Shown here piece after piece: positions 33,279 to 42,083 of a DNA stretch of 64,000 bases. How positions within the stretch are numbered: the stretch's first letter is position 1; each line of letters starts with the position of its first letter. The stretch spans positions 124,001-188,000 of the forward strand of contig CAYTMI010000001.1 of the NCBI GenBank assembly GCA_964438865.1, read 5' to 3'. A model generated the notes under the pieces. The model was not told where the DNA came from. It made no database searches and saw only the letters and a list, made by a program, of their open reading frames with translations. The position numbers were made by a program, and so were the translations under genes. The stretch comes from G016234445 sp964438865. Lineage in GTDB: Bacteria; Chloroflexota; Dehalococcoidia; Tepidiformales; Tepidiformaceae.

Positions 33279-33871
33279 GCACCGGACCCGAGGCCAACTG
33301 GCTAGCCCGCCACCTCCCGGCGCTCCACGAGGCAGGCCCACGGGTCCTCGATCTTGGCTGCGGTCCCGGCCGCGACTGCGCCTTCCTTTCGGCCGCCAGG
33401 TTCCAGCTCACCGGCTGCGACCGCCACGCCATCGCCCTGGCTCGCGCCCGAAAGGCTGCCCCGGACGCCGACTACCTCCGGCTGGACATTTCGAGGCCGC
33501 TCCCATTCCGGGCAGGCACCTTCGGCGCCGCCATCGCCTCGCTCTCGCTGCACTACCTGCCCTGGGTGGACACGCTGGCGGTGGTCGCCGAAGTCCGTCG
33601 CGTCCTTCGCCCCGGCGGGTTGTTCATCTTCCGCGTGAACGCTTCGGACGACTTCAACTTCGCGGCAGGCAAGGGCGAAGAAGTGGAGCCAGGCCTCTTC
33701 CGGGTCGAAGGCGAACCGGGGCGCTGGAGCCCGCTGAAGCGCTTCTTCGACGCCGGCATGGTGCACGCGATGGTCGCCGGGGCGTTCACCATCCAACGGC
33801 TCGAACACCGGGCCAGCGACCGCAACGGCGTAACCAAGCGAATCTGGGAGTGCCTCGCCCGGTCCGGATGA
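33275..33871 (+). CDS. SAM-dependent methyltransferase (class I)
   Basis: 198 residues. Motif I is VLDLGCGPGRDCAFL, followed by GCDRHAIALARARK, YLRLDISRPLPFRAGTFGAAIASLSLHYLPW and VRRVLRPGGLFIFRVN, the Methyltransf_11 layout. The acceptor is unknown. Overlaps the phosphorylase gene by four bases, so the two are coupled. Confidence 0.93.
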   Translation: MSTGPEANWLARHLPALHEAGPRVLDLGCGPGRDCAFLSAARFQLTGCDRHAIALARARKAAPDADYLRLDISRPLPFRAGTFGAAIASLSLHYLPWVDTLAVVAEVRRVLRPGGLFIFRVNASDDFNFAAGKGEEVEPGLFRVEGEPGRWSPLKRFFDAGMVHAMVAGAFTIQRLEHRASDRNGVTKRIWECLARSG

Positions 33872-33877
33872 GCCCCT

Positions 33878-35908
33878 CTACGGCGTGTAGTTCGGCGACG
33901 GCGGCCCCTGCGGGGCGATGGTGATCGTCACCGACAGGAGGGTGGCGTCGCCAAGATCGCCCAGGCTCTCGGTCTTGCTGGCCTGAAGCTGCACCGTTGG
34001 CGCGGTCGTCGCCTGTCCGGTCACGTTGTAGGTCACCCGCCCACCTCCTGGACAGTTGTGGTATTTGATCGTGCCCGTGATCGCTCCGGTCGGCGACTGC
34101 TGGAGGCTGACCTCCCAGCGCCACGGAGCAGCCGTGTTGTCGCAGGCGCCTGCCGCGCGCCAGTAGCCGGCGAAGTTCGTGATCGCGGCACCGCAGCTCT
34201 TTGACAGCTTCAACGCAGGGCCGTACCCGGAGAAATTGACCGGCTGAGCGTCCGGACGCGCGTTGGAGTGGATGAGGATGAACTCCTCCACGTTCTCCCC
34301 CGGTTTCGACCGGCAGAACGTGGCGCTCGCCACCGCGGTCCAGTCCCGCACCTGCCACACTCCTCCGATCTTGAGCGCTACCTGCACGCCCAACCCCGTG
34401 GGGTCGGGCAGGGCCGTGGTGTTGAAGGTGACCACCCCGGTCTGTTGGTCCAGCACGCGATCGACCCGGTAAGTCCAGCCGTTGAAGAACTCGACAAGCT
34501 GCGCGCTCGGGTCGTTGATGTACCAGTTGGTGTAGGTCGCGGAGAGTCTGGGGATCCCCGCGGACCGCCCGAGCGTCTTCCAGTCCCGGGCGCCGGACCC
34601 GTCGCCGATCACGGGCAGCACCGACCTCTTGACCTCCACTCCCCGGTCGATGCCATCCCATGCGAAGTAATCGCCAAGGAAGTTGTCGTGGAAACGGTTC
34701 AGGTTGTCCGCCACCCACTCCTTGAAGTACTTGTTGAAGCCCCCGGGCTCACCCGCATCGTTGATGGCCTTGTCGATCGCCTGCAGGCTCCCCACCTCCT
34801 CGGCGGCGGTCCAGGTGTTCGCGATGATCGCGTTCCCAAGTTTCTGGGCGAGGTAGAAGGCGAACAGGTAGGCCCCGTATTCATGACCATCGTTCTTTAG
34901 GTCCAGCGGCTGGGTCGGGTTGTTGAGCACCCACCCCAGGAGCGCCTGTTCCGAGTTGCCCTCCGGATACACGTAGTGCTGCGCCCAGGTGGCCGTCGCT
35001 TCGGCCCACCAGGCGTAGTCCCCCGGGTAGAAGCAGCCCACCTCCACGTCGAACGCCCACTGGAAGGCGTGAAATAGCTCGTGGGCGACAATAGCGAAGG
35101 ACACGTCCCTCGGTGCCCTGACGTAGGCCGGCGTCTTCTTGCAGGCATGGTTGTATGAAGGCGTCTCCGCCCGGTTGACTGCACCGAGCAGGTAGATGTC
35201 CACGCGGCCGTCCCCGCCGCTCTTGAAGGGGTCGAGCGTCCCGGCGTCAGGGAGCGGCGAGCGTCCGAACAACGCCACAAGCTTGGGCCAGATGACCGTC
35301 TCCACCTCGCTGGCAATCGCCTCGGCGCGGGCGGCATCCCCCGGGAACTTCGCCTCGAAAAACACCCTCACGTTGGCCGTCGGCGCATCCCGGAAGCCCC
35401 ACTTCGCGGGCACCGCGCTCGCATCCACGCCCGCGGCCAGGAGCGGCGCCTCCCCTTCCCGCAGATCCCACCAGCTCCCCGGATCGGCCGGTGGGAGGAA
35501 GAACGGGTCGAGGGTGGCCCGGGCCGCCGCGCTGAGAGAGTTGTAGGCGGCCCCGGCTTCCTTCAGCGCGTCGCTGTCGGCCGGAGCCGCGGAGTCATCG
35601 CCCCGAAACTGGGCCGGGAGCCGCGGATCGCCGAAGTCGGCGTAGACCCGGTACACGAGACCCGTCTCGGCCGAGATCAGGCCGTTCTCGACCGCCGCAT
35701 CGATGAGGTCGTGGCTCGTCTCGCCGTCGGGTGCGGTTACGGCGTTGGCAACGCCTGCCACGAACAGCACGTACGGGTCCGGCGCGACAAGGCCGGGGGA
35801 CTGAGATGCGACGGTCCCCGGCTCGCGGGCAGGGAGGCCGGCGAACAGCCCGGCGACGACGACAATGAGCGCGGCCCGAAGCCGCCAACCCTGGCGCAAA
35901 TAGAGCAT
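33878..35908 (-). CDS. Secreted zinc metalloprotease-like protein
   Basis: 676 residues. An N-terminal signal sequence (LRAALIVVVAGLFAGLPA) directs export. At about residue 275 is VAHELFHAFQWAF, an HEXXH zinc motif, and 28 residues later WWAEATATWAQHYV supplies a likely third ligand Glu, the gluzincin spacing. The remaining ~370 residues include beta-rich parts with paired Cys (AGACDNTAAPWRWEVSLQQ). An extracellular peptidase is likely; the family beyond gluzincin is not clear. Convergent with the methyltransferase gene, seven bases apart. Confidence 0.82.
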   Translation of the reverse strand: MLYLRQGWRLRAALIVVVAGLFAGLPAREPGTVASQSPGLVAPDPYVLFVAGVANAVTAPDGETSHDLIDAAVENGLISAETGLVYRVYADFGDPRLPAQFRGDDSAAPADSDALKEAGAAYNSLSAAARATLDPFFLPPADPGSWWDLREGEAPLLAAGVDASAVPAKWGFRDAPTANVRVFFEAKFPGDAARAEAIASEVETVIWPKLVALFGRSPLPDAGTLDPFKSGGDGRVDIYLLGAVNRAETPSYNHACKKTPAYVRAPRDVSFAIVAHELFHAFQWAFDVEVGCFYPGDYAWWAEATATWAQHYVYPEGNSEQALLGWVLNNPTQPLDLKNDGHEYGAYLFAFYLAQKLGNAIIANTWTAAEEVGSLQAIDKAINDAGEPGGFNKYFKEWVADNLNRFHDNFLGDYFAWDGIDRGVEVKRSVLPVIGDGSGARDWKTLGRSAGIPRLSATYTNWYINDPSAQLVEFFNGWTYRVDRVLDQQTGVVTFNTTALPDPTGLGVQVALKIGGVWQVRDWTAVASATFCRSKPGENVEEFILIHSNARPDAQPVNFSGYGPALKLSKSCGAAITNFAGYWRAAGACDNTAAPWRWEVSLQQSPTGAITGTIKYHNCPGGGRVTYNVTGQATTAPTVQLQASKTESLGDLGDATLLSVTITIAPQGPPSPNYTP

Positions 35909-36043
35909 TCCGTCTGCCCTCGCCCCGGCGTGGCCTCTCCCCGGGACGGCACGATTCTAGCGATCCCGCGGATCCATTACAACTGAGAGTCTGAGGGGAA
36001 AGGGGTCGATCCAGGACGACCGGCCCGACTGACTGCGCCGGGA

Positions 36044-36292
36044 CTATTCGACCGCGACGGGCTCGCTGTCGGCCTTCTTGACCCGTTCCATGTGTTCGAG
36101 GCCGGCCATGCTGAACCCGAGGTCCCCGAGTTCGCAAAGGAAGCTGCAATAGGTGAGCCGAAGCGCGCTGGTGGACTTCGAAGGGAGGTATGCCAGGTTG
36201 CAGCGGATGCACTTCGGCATCTTCACGATGTCGGCAACGCGGACTGGAGTCGGAGGGGCCTGTTCGTCGCGGCCGTCGGTGACAGTGCTCAT
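36044..36292 (-). CDS. Small zinc-ribbon-like protein of unknown function
   Basis: 82 residues from ATG 36292. KCIRCNLAYLPSKSTSALRLTYCSFLCELGDLGFSM has two Cys pairs (CxxC and CxxxC) about 20 residues apart, fit for a zinc site. The upstream extension of the frame runs into the dispersed repeats and is not coding. Function unknown. Confidence 0.65.
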   Translation of the reverse strand: MSTVTDGRDEQAPPTPVRVADIVKMPKCIRCNLAYLPSKSTSALRLTYCSFLCELGDLGFSMAGLEHMERVKKADSEPVAVE

Positions 36293-36385
36293 GCGGGCTC
36301 GTTCACTCCTGATACGTAGTATGGCCCATAACGGTTCTACGCGCGCGGCCCCGCGGGGCACAGTCGGCGCCCCCGCTACGCCAGT

Positions 36386-36570
36386 CCGTAGCCCGACAGC
36401 CAGGGAGGGCAGGACTCCCCGGTCCTGGCTCCCGGCGCTCCGGACATGATCAGCCGGGCAAGAAAGCGGCATGTAGCACACCAATCGGTAGCCCGACTGC
36501 CAGGGAGGGCAGGCCTCTCGGCTCTTGGCTCCCGGCGCTCCCGGCATGACCAGGCCGGCAAGAAAGCGGT
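36386..36570 (+). repeat. Two ~85 bp direct repeats, 100 bp apart (variants of the dispersed repeat)
   Basis: Copies 36386-36470 and 36486-36570. Each starts with a variant of the GTAGCCCGAGTGCCAGC element (GTAGCCCGACAGCCAGG, GTAGCCCGACTGCCAGG), continues through TGGCTCCCGGCGCTC and ends CAAGAAAGCGG. Confidence 0.75.
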
Positions 36571-36600
36571 ATCATGAAGCGGTCCCCCGAAAAAAAACCG

Positions 36601-36630
36601 TTGACCGGGCATTCGCGAAATTGATACAGT
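36601..36630 (+). promoter_or_regulatory. Possible sigma-70 promoter of the PAP2 gene
   Basis: TTGACC (36601-36606), 18 bp spacer, TACAGT (36625-36630), 50 bp before the ATG. The -10 box is weak. Confidence 0.35.
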
Positions 36631-36680
36631 TCTCCGCAGGAAGCAATGACAGGGCGAACACGTAGAGCAGGCCGAATCGA

Positions 36681-37517
36681 ATGAGTCCAGCAAGCCAGGG
36701 CCTCAGCAGTTCCATGCGGCAGCAGCAGCAGCCGCGCCCGCCCGCGTGGTATGCCGACTCGCGCCGCTGGCGAGTGGTCGCAACCGAAATCGGCATCAGC
36801 GCCCTGATGATGATTGCGTACTTCCTTATCCGCGGACTCCGGCCCGACGATGTCCCCTCTGCCGTTGACCGCAGCCTGGCCATCATCCACTTCGAACAGC
36901 AGGTCGGGCTGTTCCAGGAAGTCCGCTGGCAGGAAGCCTTCCTCCCGCACCGGTGGCTGATAGACGTCGCCAACCTCATCTACGCCTGGGGGCACTATCC
37001 CGTGCTCCTCGCGATCGCCCTCTGGCTGGTGGTGAAGGACCCGGTCCGCTTCCGTTTCCTCCGCAACGTGATGGCGGTGTCGGCGCTCATCGGGATAGCC
37101 TCCTACTGGATCCTGCCGGCGGCGCCGCCACGGCTGATGGAACTCAACGGTTACGACTTCGGCTTTGTCGACACCCTCCGTAGCGCGACCAGCAACACCA
37201 CCTACTTCCAGCCAGGCCCGTTCGTGAACGACTATGCCGCCGTCCCCAGCTTCCATTTCGGCTGGATTGCGCTGGCCTCGGCCGCCATCTGGACGAACAC
37301 CCGTATCCCCTGGGCCCGCGGAGTGGCCGTCCTCATGTCAGTCCTCATGTGGTGGGCCGTGACCGTGACCGGCAACCACTTCTTCTTCGACATGATCATG
37401 GGCGGGCTCGTCGTCGGCGCATCGTGGCTGTTCGTCGCCGCGCTCTATCACGTGCCCTACCGGCGCTTCCTGCCGCAGCGCTTTACATCGAGGGAGGCCC
37501 CGGCCGCCGATTCATGA
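36681..37517 (+). CDS. PAP2-like (Aur1/Ipt1-type) membrane phosphatase/transferase
   Basis: 278 residues with six hydrophobic segments. Catalytic motifs of the PAP2 superfamily are present: the first in LPAAPPRLME, the His in VPSFHFGWIAL and the last in TVTGNHFFFDMIMGGL, which matches the inositolphosphotransferase Aur1/Ipt1 subgroup. It would act on lipid phosphates or phosphoinositol head groups at the outer membrane face. Substrate unknown. A hairpin terminator follows. Confidence 0.87.
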   Translation: MSPASQGLSSSMRQQQQPRPPAWYADSRRWRVVATEIGISALMMIAYFLIRGLRPDDVPSAVDRSLAIIHFEQQVGLFQEVRWQEAFLPHRWLIDVANLIYAWGHYPVLLAIALWLVVKDPVRFRFLRNVMAVSALIGIASYWILPAAPPRLMELNGYDFGFVDTLRSATSNTTYFQPGPFVNDYAAVPSFHFGWIALASAAIWTNTRIPWARGVAVLMSVLMWWAVTVTGNHFFFDMIMGGLVVGASWLFVAALYHVPYRRFLPQRFTSREAPAADS

Positions 37518-37590
37518 CGACCGCGGCGGAGCTGCAGCGAATCGCCCAGGGCGGCTTCGGCGGAAGAAGGATCTCGCGGCCGGGAAACGC

Positions 37591-37618
37591 TGAGACCCCG
37601 GGCGGACCCGGGGCCTCA
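37591..37618. terminator. Hairpin terminator between convergent genes
   Basis: 12 bp stem TGAGACCCCGGG / CCCGGGGCCTCA with one A-C mismatch and a 4 nt loop, between the PAP2 gene and the convergent SDR gene. Confidence 0.6.
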
Positions 37619-37644
37619 CTTGCGCCTTCGGAGCGAGACGCGAC

Positions 37645-38490
37645 TCAGATCTGGCTGTAGCCGGAACCCTTGCGCTCCACGCCGGTGCCCTTGCCGTCCT
37701 TGATCCAGCCGAATTCCCGCAGGATCTCCTGGCTGTAGGTGACCCGCCCGGTGACCTTGTCGAGGGGCTCGGTCGCCAGCAGGAGCGCGGCCTTCGCCAT
37801 CAACTCCGGCGACTCACCACGAGGGTCGTCCATCCCCGTCACCAGGTGGTGGAAGACCGTCCCCGGCGTCGGGACCACCTGCGAAGGGGAAACACAGGTC
37901 ACGCTGACGCCCTCGGCATAGACTTCGGAAGCGAGGCCCTGGGTGAACCGCTCGAGCGCCGCTTTCTCGGCGCCGTAGAGCGTGCCGCCGCGCTGCGCGG
38001 GGCCGGGGTACGGTCCGCGGCCGGGGCCTATCGCCGCACCGCTGGAGATGTTGACGATCGAGCCGGATTTCCGCGGCACCATGTCGGCCAGGGCCATCTG
38101 CGACAGGTAGAACGGCGCGTGGAAGTTGACCGCGAACGACCGGTGCCACTTGTTCACCGGGAAGTCCTTCACCGGGATGAAGTAGGTGAGGGCGGCATTG
38201 TTTACGAGCACGTCGACCGGACCGTAGATGCGATGCGCCTCCTCGAAGATATGGATGCAGGCGTCGTAGTCCGAGATGTCGGCGGTGACGGCGCTGGCTT
38301 CTCCGCCGCTGGCCTTGATGCCGGCAACCGTGGTTTCCAGCGCCCCCTCGAGCGGGTGTTCGCCCTCGTGGAGGGTGCGGGCTGTGCAGATGACCTTGCC
38401 CCCTTCGGCAGCGAAGACCTCCGCGATGGACTTGCCGATGCCGCGGCTGGCACCGGTGACGATAACGACTTTCCCATCAAGCTTTCCCAT
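37645..38490 (-). CDS. Short-chain dehydrogenase/reductase
   Basis: 281 residues. Cofactor motif VTGASRGIGKS, then NNAA, the catalytic Ser in NISSGAA and YGAEKAA (YxxxK). A Rossmann-fold NAD(P) oxidoreductase. A TAGGCT box 7 nt before the ATG indicates a leaderless start. It lies divergently from the catabolic cluster at 38.6 kb and may serve the same substrates. Confidence 0.92.
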   Translation of the reverse strand: MGKLDGKVVIVTGASRGIGKSIAEVFAAEGGKVICTARTLHEGEHPLEGALETTVAGIKASGGEASAVTADISDYDACIHIFEEAHRIYGPVDVLVNNAALTYFIPVKDFPVNKWHRSFAVNFHAPFYLSQMALADMVPRKSGSIVNISSGAAIGPGRGPYPGPAQRGGTLYGAEKAALERFTQGLASEVYAEGVSVTCVSPSQVVPTPGTVFHHLVTGMDDPRGESPELMAKAALLLATEPLDKVTGRVTYSQEILREFGWIKDGKGTGVERKGSGYSQI

Positions 38491-38588
38491 GCTGCGAAGC
38501 CTACACCGGGCGGCGAAGGCTGGAAAACCGCCAGCACATGCGGCCTCCGCGCGAAGTTGGTATAAATGGCCACCCTGGGGGGCATTGA

Positions 38589-39776
38589 ATGACAGAGCAC
38601 ACGATCCGCGGCAAGACCGCGATCGCCGGCATCGGCGAGACCCGCTACTACAAGCGTGGTGGGTCCCCGGACCCTGAATTCAAGCTTGGCCTCGAAGCGA
38701 TCATCGCAGCGGCCGACGACGCCGGGATCGATGTCCGCGACATCGATGGCTTTGCGTCCTTCAGCAACGACCGCAACGACCCGGCCCGGATCGCGGCCGC
38801 GCTCGGCAGCCGTGAAGTGACGTTCAGCAACATGTTCTGGGGCGGCGGGGGCGGCGGGGGCTCCGGGGCAGTGGCAAACGGGGTCGCCGCCGTGGCCGCG
38901 GGCTATTCGAAGTACGTCGTGGCCTACCGGTCGCTCGCGCAGGGGCAGTTCGGGCGGTTCGGACAGGGCGCCGCGGTGCCGAAAGCCGCCGGGGCCGCCG
39001 CATTCACCGCCCCGTATGGCCTGATGTCGCCCGCCCAGACGTTCGCGATGCGGGTGCGGCGGTTCATGCACGACCACGGGGTCCAGCAGAAAGCGCTGCG
39101 GGCGGTAGCGCGGGCGAGCTATCACCACGCCCAGGCCAACCCCCGGGCGGTCATGTTCGGCCGCGACCTCACCGACGAGGACTACGACAACTCCCGCTGG
39201 ATCGTCGAGCCGTTCCATCTCTTCGATTGCTGCCAGGAGAACGACGGCGCCGCGGCGATCATCATCACCTCCGCCGAACGCGCCCGCGACCTGAAGCACC
39301 CGCCGGCCTACGTGCTTGCGGCCGCGCAAGGTTCGGACTATCGCCAGGCGGCGCCGGCCCACAATGCCCCGGACTACGGCACCTCCAACTTCAAGACGCT
39401 CGCCCCGAAGCTCTATGCGATGGCCGGTCTTGGCCCCGCCGAGGTCGATGTCCTCCAGAGCTACGAGAACTTCACGGGCGGCGTGATGATGGGCATCGTC
39501 GAGCACGGATTCTGCGCGCCCGGCGAGGTGAACGACTTCTTCACACTCGAACACTTCTCCGCACCCGGCGGGAAACTGCCCCTGAACACCAGTGGCGGCA
39601 ACCTCGCCGAGTGCTACATGCACGGCCTCGAACTGATCACCGAGGCGGTCCGCCAGGTCCGCGGAAGCGGGGTATGCCAGGTCCCCGGCGCCAACATCTC
39701 GATGGTGACCTCCGGGCCCATGGTTCAGCCGGTGAGCAGCCTCATCCTCGCCCGCGACACAGGAGCAGACCGATGA
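38589..39776 (+). CDS. Thiolase-fold protein (lipid-transfer/SCP2-thiolase-like) without the thiolase Cys
   Basis: 395 residues of the SCP-x/Ltp2 subgroup: IAGIGETRYYKRGG, LGLEAIIAAADDAGIDVRDIDGFASF. Where thiolases have Cys-x-Ser-Gly, this has a Gly run (FWGGGGGGGSGAVANG), so no acyl-enzyme can form there. The C-terminal LPLNTSGGNLAECYMHGLELITEAVRQVRG is typical for members paired with a DUF35 protein. Steroid side-chain enzymes Ltp2/ChsH2 of this make-up are aldolases, which is the likeliest activity here. Overlaps the DUF35 gene by four bases. Confidence 0.88.
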   Translation: MTEHTIRGKTAIAGIGETRYYKRGGSPDPEFKLGLEAIIAAADDAGIDVRDIDGFASFSNDRNDPARIAAALGSREVTFSNMFWGGGGGGGSGAVANGVAAVAAGYSKYVVAYRSLAQGQFGRFGQGAAVPKAAGAAAFTAPYGLMSPAQTFAMRVRRFMHDHGVQQKALRAVARASYHHAQANPRAVMFGRDLTDEDYDNSRWIVEPFHLFDCCQENDGAAAIIITSAERARDLKHPPAYVLAAAQGSDYRQAAPAHNAPDYGTSNFKTLAPKLYAMAGLGPAEVDVLQSYENFTGGVMMGIVEHGFCAPGEVNDFFTLEHFSAPGGKLPLNTSGGNLAECYMHGLELITEAVRQVRGSGVCQVPGANISMVTSGPMVQPVSSLILARDTGADR

Positions 39777-40216
39777 CCACCACCGCGCACTATCTGCCGC
39801 CGGGGCTTCCCGCTCCGGCGCCCAGCCCCGACGGCCTCGGCGCGGAGTTCTGGGAAGCGACCGGCCGCCACGAACTCCTGGTCCAGCGGTGCAACGCCTG
39901 CGGGACGTTCCAGTGGGGGCCAGAGTTCATCTGCCACCGCTGTCTCTCGTTCGACATAGGCTGGCACTGCGTCTCCGGCCGGGGGCGAATCTACAGCTGG
40001 GAACGGCCGTGGTACCCCGTGCACCCGGCCCTGCGCGAAGGTGTACCCTACCTCGTCGTGCTGGTGGAACTCCCCGACGCCGGCAATGTCCGCATGGTCG
40101 GCAACCTTCTTGGTGACCCGAAGCAGGACGTGCCCATCGGCGCGGAGGTCGAAGCCGTCTTCGAAGACCACGACGGCCCCGAGCCTTACACCCTGGTCCA
40201 GTGGCAACTGGCTTGA
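39773..40216 (+). CDS. DUF35 / Zn-ribbon OB-fold protein, thiolase partner
   Basis: 147 residues. The rubredoxin-like zinc ribbon has Cys 40, 43, 54 and 57 (LVQRCNACGTFQWGPEFICHRC), followed by an OB fold (GRGRIYSWERPWYPVHPALREGVPYLVVLVELPD). DUF35 proteins bind a thiolase-fold partner and recruit acyl-CoA; here the partner is the gene just upstream, whose stop overlaps its ATG. Confidence 0.93.
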   Translation: MTTTAHYLPPGLPAPAPSPDGLGAEFWEATGRHELLVQRCNACGTFQWGPEFICHRCLSFDIGWHCVSGRGRIYSWERPWYPVHPALREGVPYLVVLVELPDAGNVRMVGNLLGDPKQDVPIGAEVEAVFEDHDGPEPYTLVQWQLA

Positions 40217-40236
40217 ACTCCCGAGGAGGGCGCGAC

Positions 40237-41058
40237 ATGGACTACACGGACATCCTCTACGACGTCGATGACACGGCGGCGATCATCACCCTCAACCGGC
40301 CCCAGCGGCTCAACGCCTGGACCGGACCGATGGAGCGCGAATACCGGGACGCTCTCAAGCGGGCCGATGCGGACAAGGGCGTGCGCTCGATCATCGTGAC
40401 CGGGGCCGGCCGCGGTTTCTGCGCTGGCGCCGACATGACCACGCTGAACACGATCGCCGCCGCCGGCCAGGAAGAAGTGCGCGAAGACCCCCGCGCCAAC
40501 GCCGCCGGGATCGAAGCCAACTACCACCAGCGCTTCACCTTCCCGCTGCTCACGAAGAAGCCGCTGCTTGGCGCGATCAACGGTCCCGCCGTGGGGCTGG
40601 GACTGATCATGGCCCTCTACTGCGACATCCGCTTCGCTTCCGACCAGGCGCGATTCGGGATGGCGTTCTCGTCGATCGGCCTCATCGCCGAGCACGGGGT
40701 GAGCTGGCTACTGCCGCGGCTGATCGGCACGGCCCATTCGCTCGACCTTCTCTACTCGTCGCGGATCATCGGCGCCGAGGAAGCCGCCCGCATGGGGCTG
40801 GTCAACCGCGTCGTCCCCCACGACGAACTCATGGCCGCGACGAAGGAGTACGCGCGCTACCTCGCGGAACACGCCTCCCCGCGGGCGATGGCGACGATGA
40901 AGAAGCTCGTCTACGACGCCCAGTTCACGGACCTCGCCGCAGCCGTCAAAGCGGCGAACGGGGCGATGCAGGGCAGCTTCCAGGACCACGACTTCCAGGA
41001 AGGCCTCGACGCCTTCGCGGAGAAGCGCCTACCGCGCTTCGACGGCATCGGGGAGTAG
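40237..41058 (+). CDS. Enoyl-CoA hydratase/isomerase family protein
   Basis: 273 residues from ATG 40237 with GAGGAGG upstream. Crotonase blocks: AIITLNRPQRLNAW, GRGFCAGADM (oxyanion hole), NGPAVGLGLIMALYCDIRFAS and a C-terminal helix. The second catalytic position reads IGLIAEHGVSW, retaining Glu. It would hydrate the enoyl-CoA before the aldolase pair cleaves it. Twenty bases after the DUF35 gene, so the same operon. Confidence 0.94.
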   Translation: MDYTDILYDVDDTAAIITLNRPQRLNAWTGPMEREYRDALKRADADKGVRSIIVTGAGRGFCAGADMTTLNTIAAAGQEEVREDPRANAAGIEANYHQRFTFPLLTKKPLLGAINGPAVGLGLIMALYCDIRFASDQARFGMAFSSIGLIAEHGVSWLLPRLIGTAHSLDLLYSSRIIGAEEAARMGLVNRVVPHDELMAATKEYARYLAEHASPRAMATMKKLVYDAQFTDLAAAVKAANGAMQGSFQDHDFQEGLDAFAEKRLPRFDGIGE

Positions 41059-41073
41059 GCCCAGCGTCCGCGC

Positions 41074-41079
41074 TATACT
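41074..41079 (+). promoter_or_regulatory. -10 box before the hydroxyacid dehydrogenase
   Basis: TATACT, seven bases before GTG 41087; a second transcription start inside the catabolic cluster. Confidence 0.45.
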
Positions 41080-41086
41080 GCCCGCC

Positions 41087-42073
41087 GTGACCGGAGAACT
41101 GCCCGTTGCCTGTGTCGCAATCGCCGTACCGCCGGAGCTGCTGACAGGCATCCGGGGGGTGGCGACGGTCGTCTCCGCAGCGCTGCCCGCGGCGCGCGAT
41201 GCCGTCCTCGGGCGGCTCGCGGAGGCGGAAGGGCTGCTCTGCAGCAACCTCCTGCTGATCGACGCCACCCTCATGGACGCAGCGCCGCGGCTCCGGGTCG
41301 TTTCGAACTTCGGTGTCGGCTACAACAACGTGGACCTCGAGGAGGCCACGCGCCGCGGGATCGCGATCTGCAACACGCCCGGCGTCCTGACCGAGGCGGT
41401 GGCGGACCTCACGCTGGGCCTGGTGCTCGCGCTCTCCCGGCGGCTTGTCGAAAACGCCGGCTACGCGCGCGCTGGCAGATGGGGCAGGACGCCGCCGCCA
41501 CCGCTCGGCTTCGACCTGGGCGGACGGACGCTGGGGATCGTGGGCTTCGGGCGCATCGGCCGGGCTGTGACGAAGCGGGCCCTGGCCTTCGGGATGCGGG
41601 TGATCTTCCACGACGTGGCCGCCGGCCCCGAGCCGGGGATCGCCGCCGAACCCCGCTCCCTGGAGGCCCTGCTCCGCGAATCCGACATCGTTTCGCTCCA
41701 TGTGAACCTGACGCCGGAGACGCACCACCTGATTGGCGGGCCGCAGCTTGCGCTGATGAAGCGGGACGCCTACCTCGTGAACACCTCCCGCGGCCCGGTG
41801 GTGGACCAGGCGTCGCTGCTGGAAGCGCTGCGTGACGGCCGCATCGCCGGCGCCGCCCTTGATGTCCTCGAAGTCGAACCCCCGGCGGCAGACGAACCCG
41901 TGCTCGCGCTCCCGAACGTCATCGTCCTCCCGCACGTCGGCTCGGCGACAGCGGAGACGCGAGCGGCGATGATGGAGCTCGCGGTCAGCAACCTGGTCGC
42001 GGTCCTCGCCGGGGATCCGCCGCCAGCCTGCGTCAACCCGGAGACACTCGCGAAAGCGATCCACCGAAGATAG
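41087..42073 (+). CDS. D-2-hydroxyacid dehydrogenase (NAD-dependent)
   Basis: 328 residues from GTG 41087. NAD motif GIVGFGRIGRAV, the Arg in VNTSRGPVVDQ, the acid in VLEVEPPAADEPV and the His in LPHVGSAT complete the D-isomer-specific dehydrogenase site. Closest in style to glyoxylate/hydroxypyruvate reductases. It would interconvert a 2-oxo acid and its hydroxy acid, fitting the following aldolase, which releases a 2-oxo acid. Confidence 0.94.
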   Translation: MTGELPVACVAIAVPPELLTGIRGVATVVSAALPAARDAVLGRLAEAEGLLCSNLLLIDATLMDAAPRLRVVSNFGVGYNNVDLEEATRRGIAICNTPGVLTEAVADLTLGLVLALSRRLVENAGYARAGRWGRTPPPPLGFDLGGRTLGIVGFGRIGRAVTKRALAFGMRVIFHDVAAGPEPGIAAEPRSLEALLRESDIVSLHVNLTPETHHLIGGPQLALMKRDAYLVNTSRGPVVDQASLLEALRDGRIAGAALDVLEVEPPAADEPVLALPNVIVLPHVGSATAETRAAMMELAVSNLVAVLAGDPPPACVNPETLAKAIHRR

Positions 42074-42083
42074 GAGCAAGGTC

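Larger units (their letters stand above)
36293..36680. other. 388 bp intergenic region with tandem repeat pair
   Basis: Holds two ~85 bp direct repeats at 100 bp spacing (36386 and 36486) and the likely promoter of the PAP2 gene near 36601. No gene seen. Confidence 0.7.
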
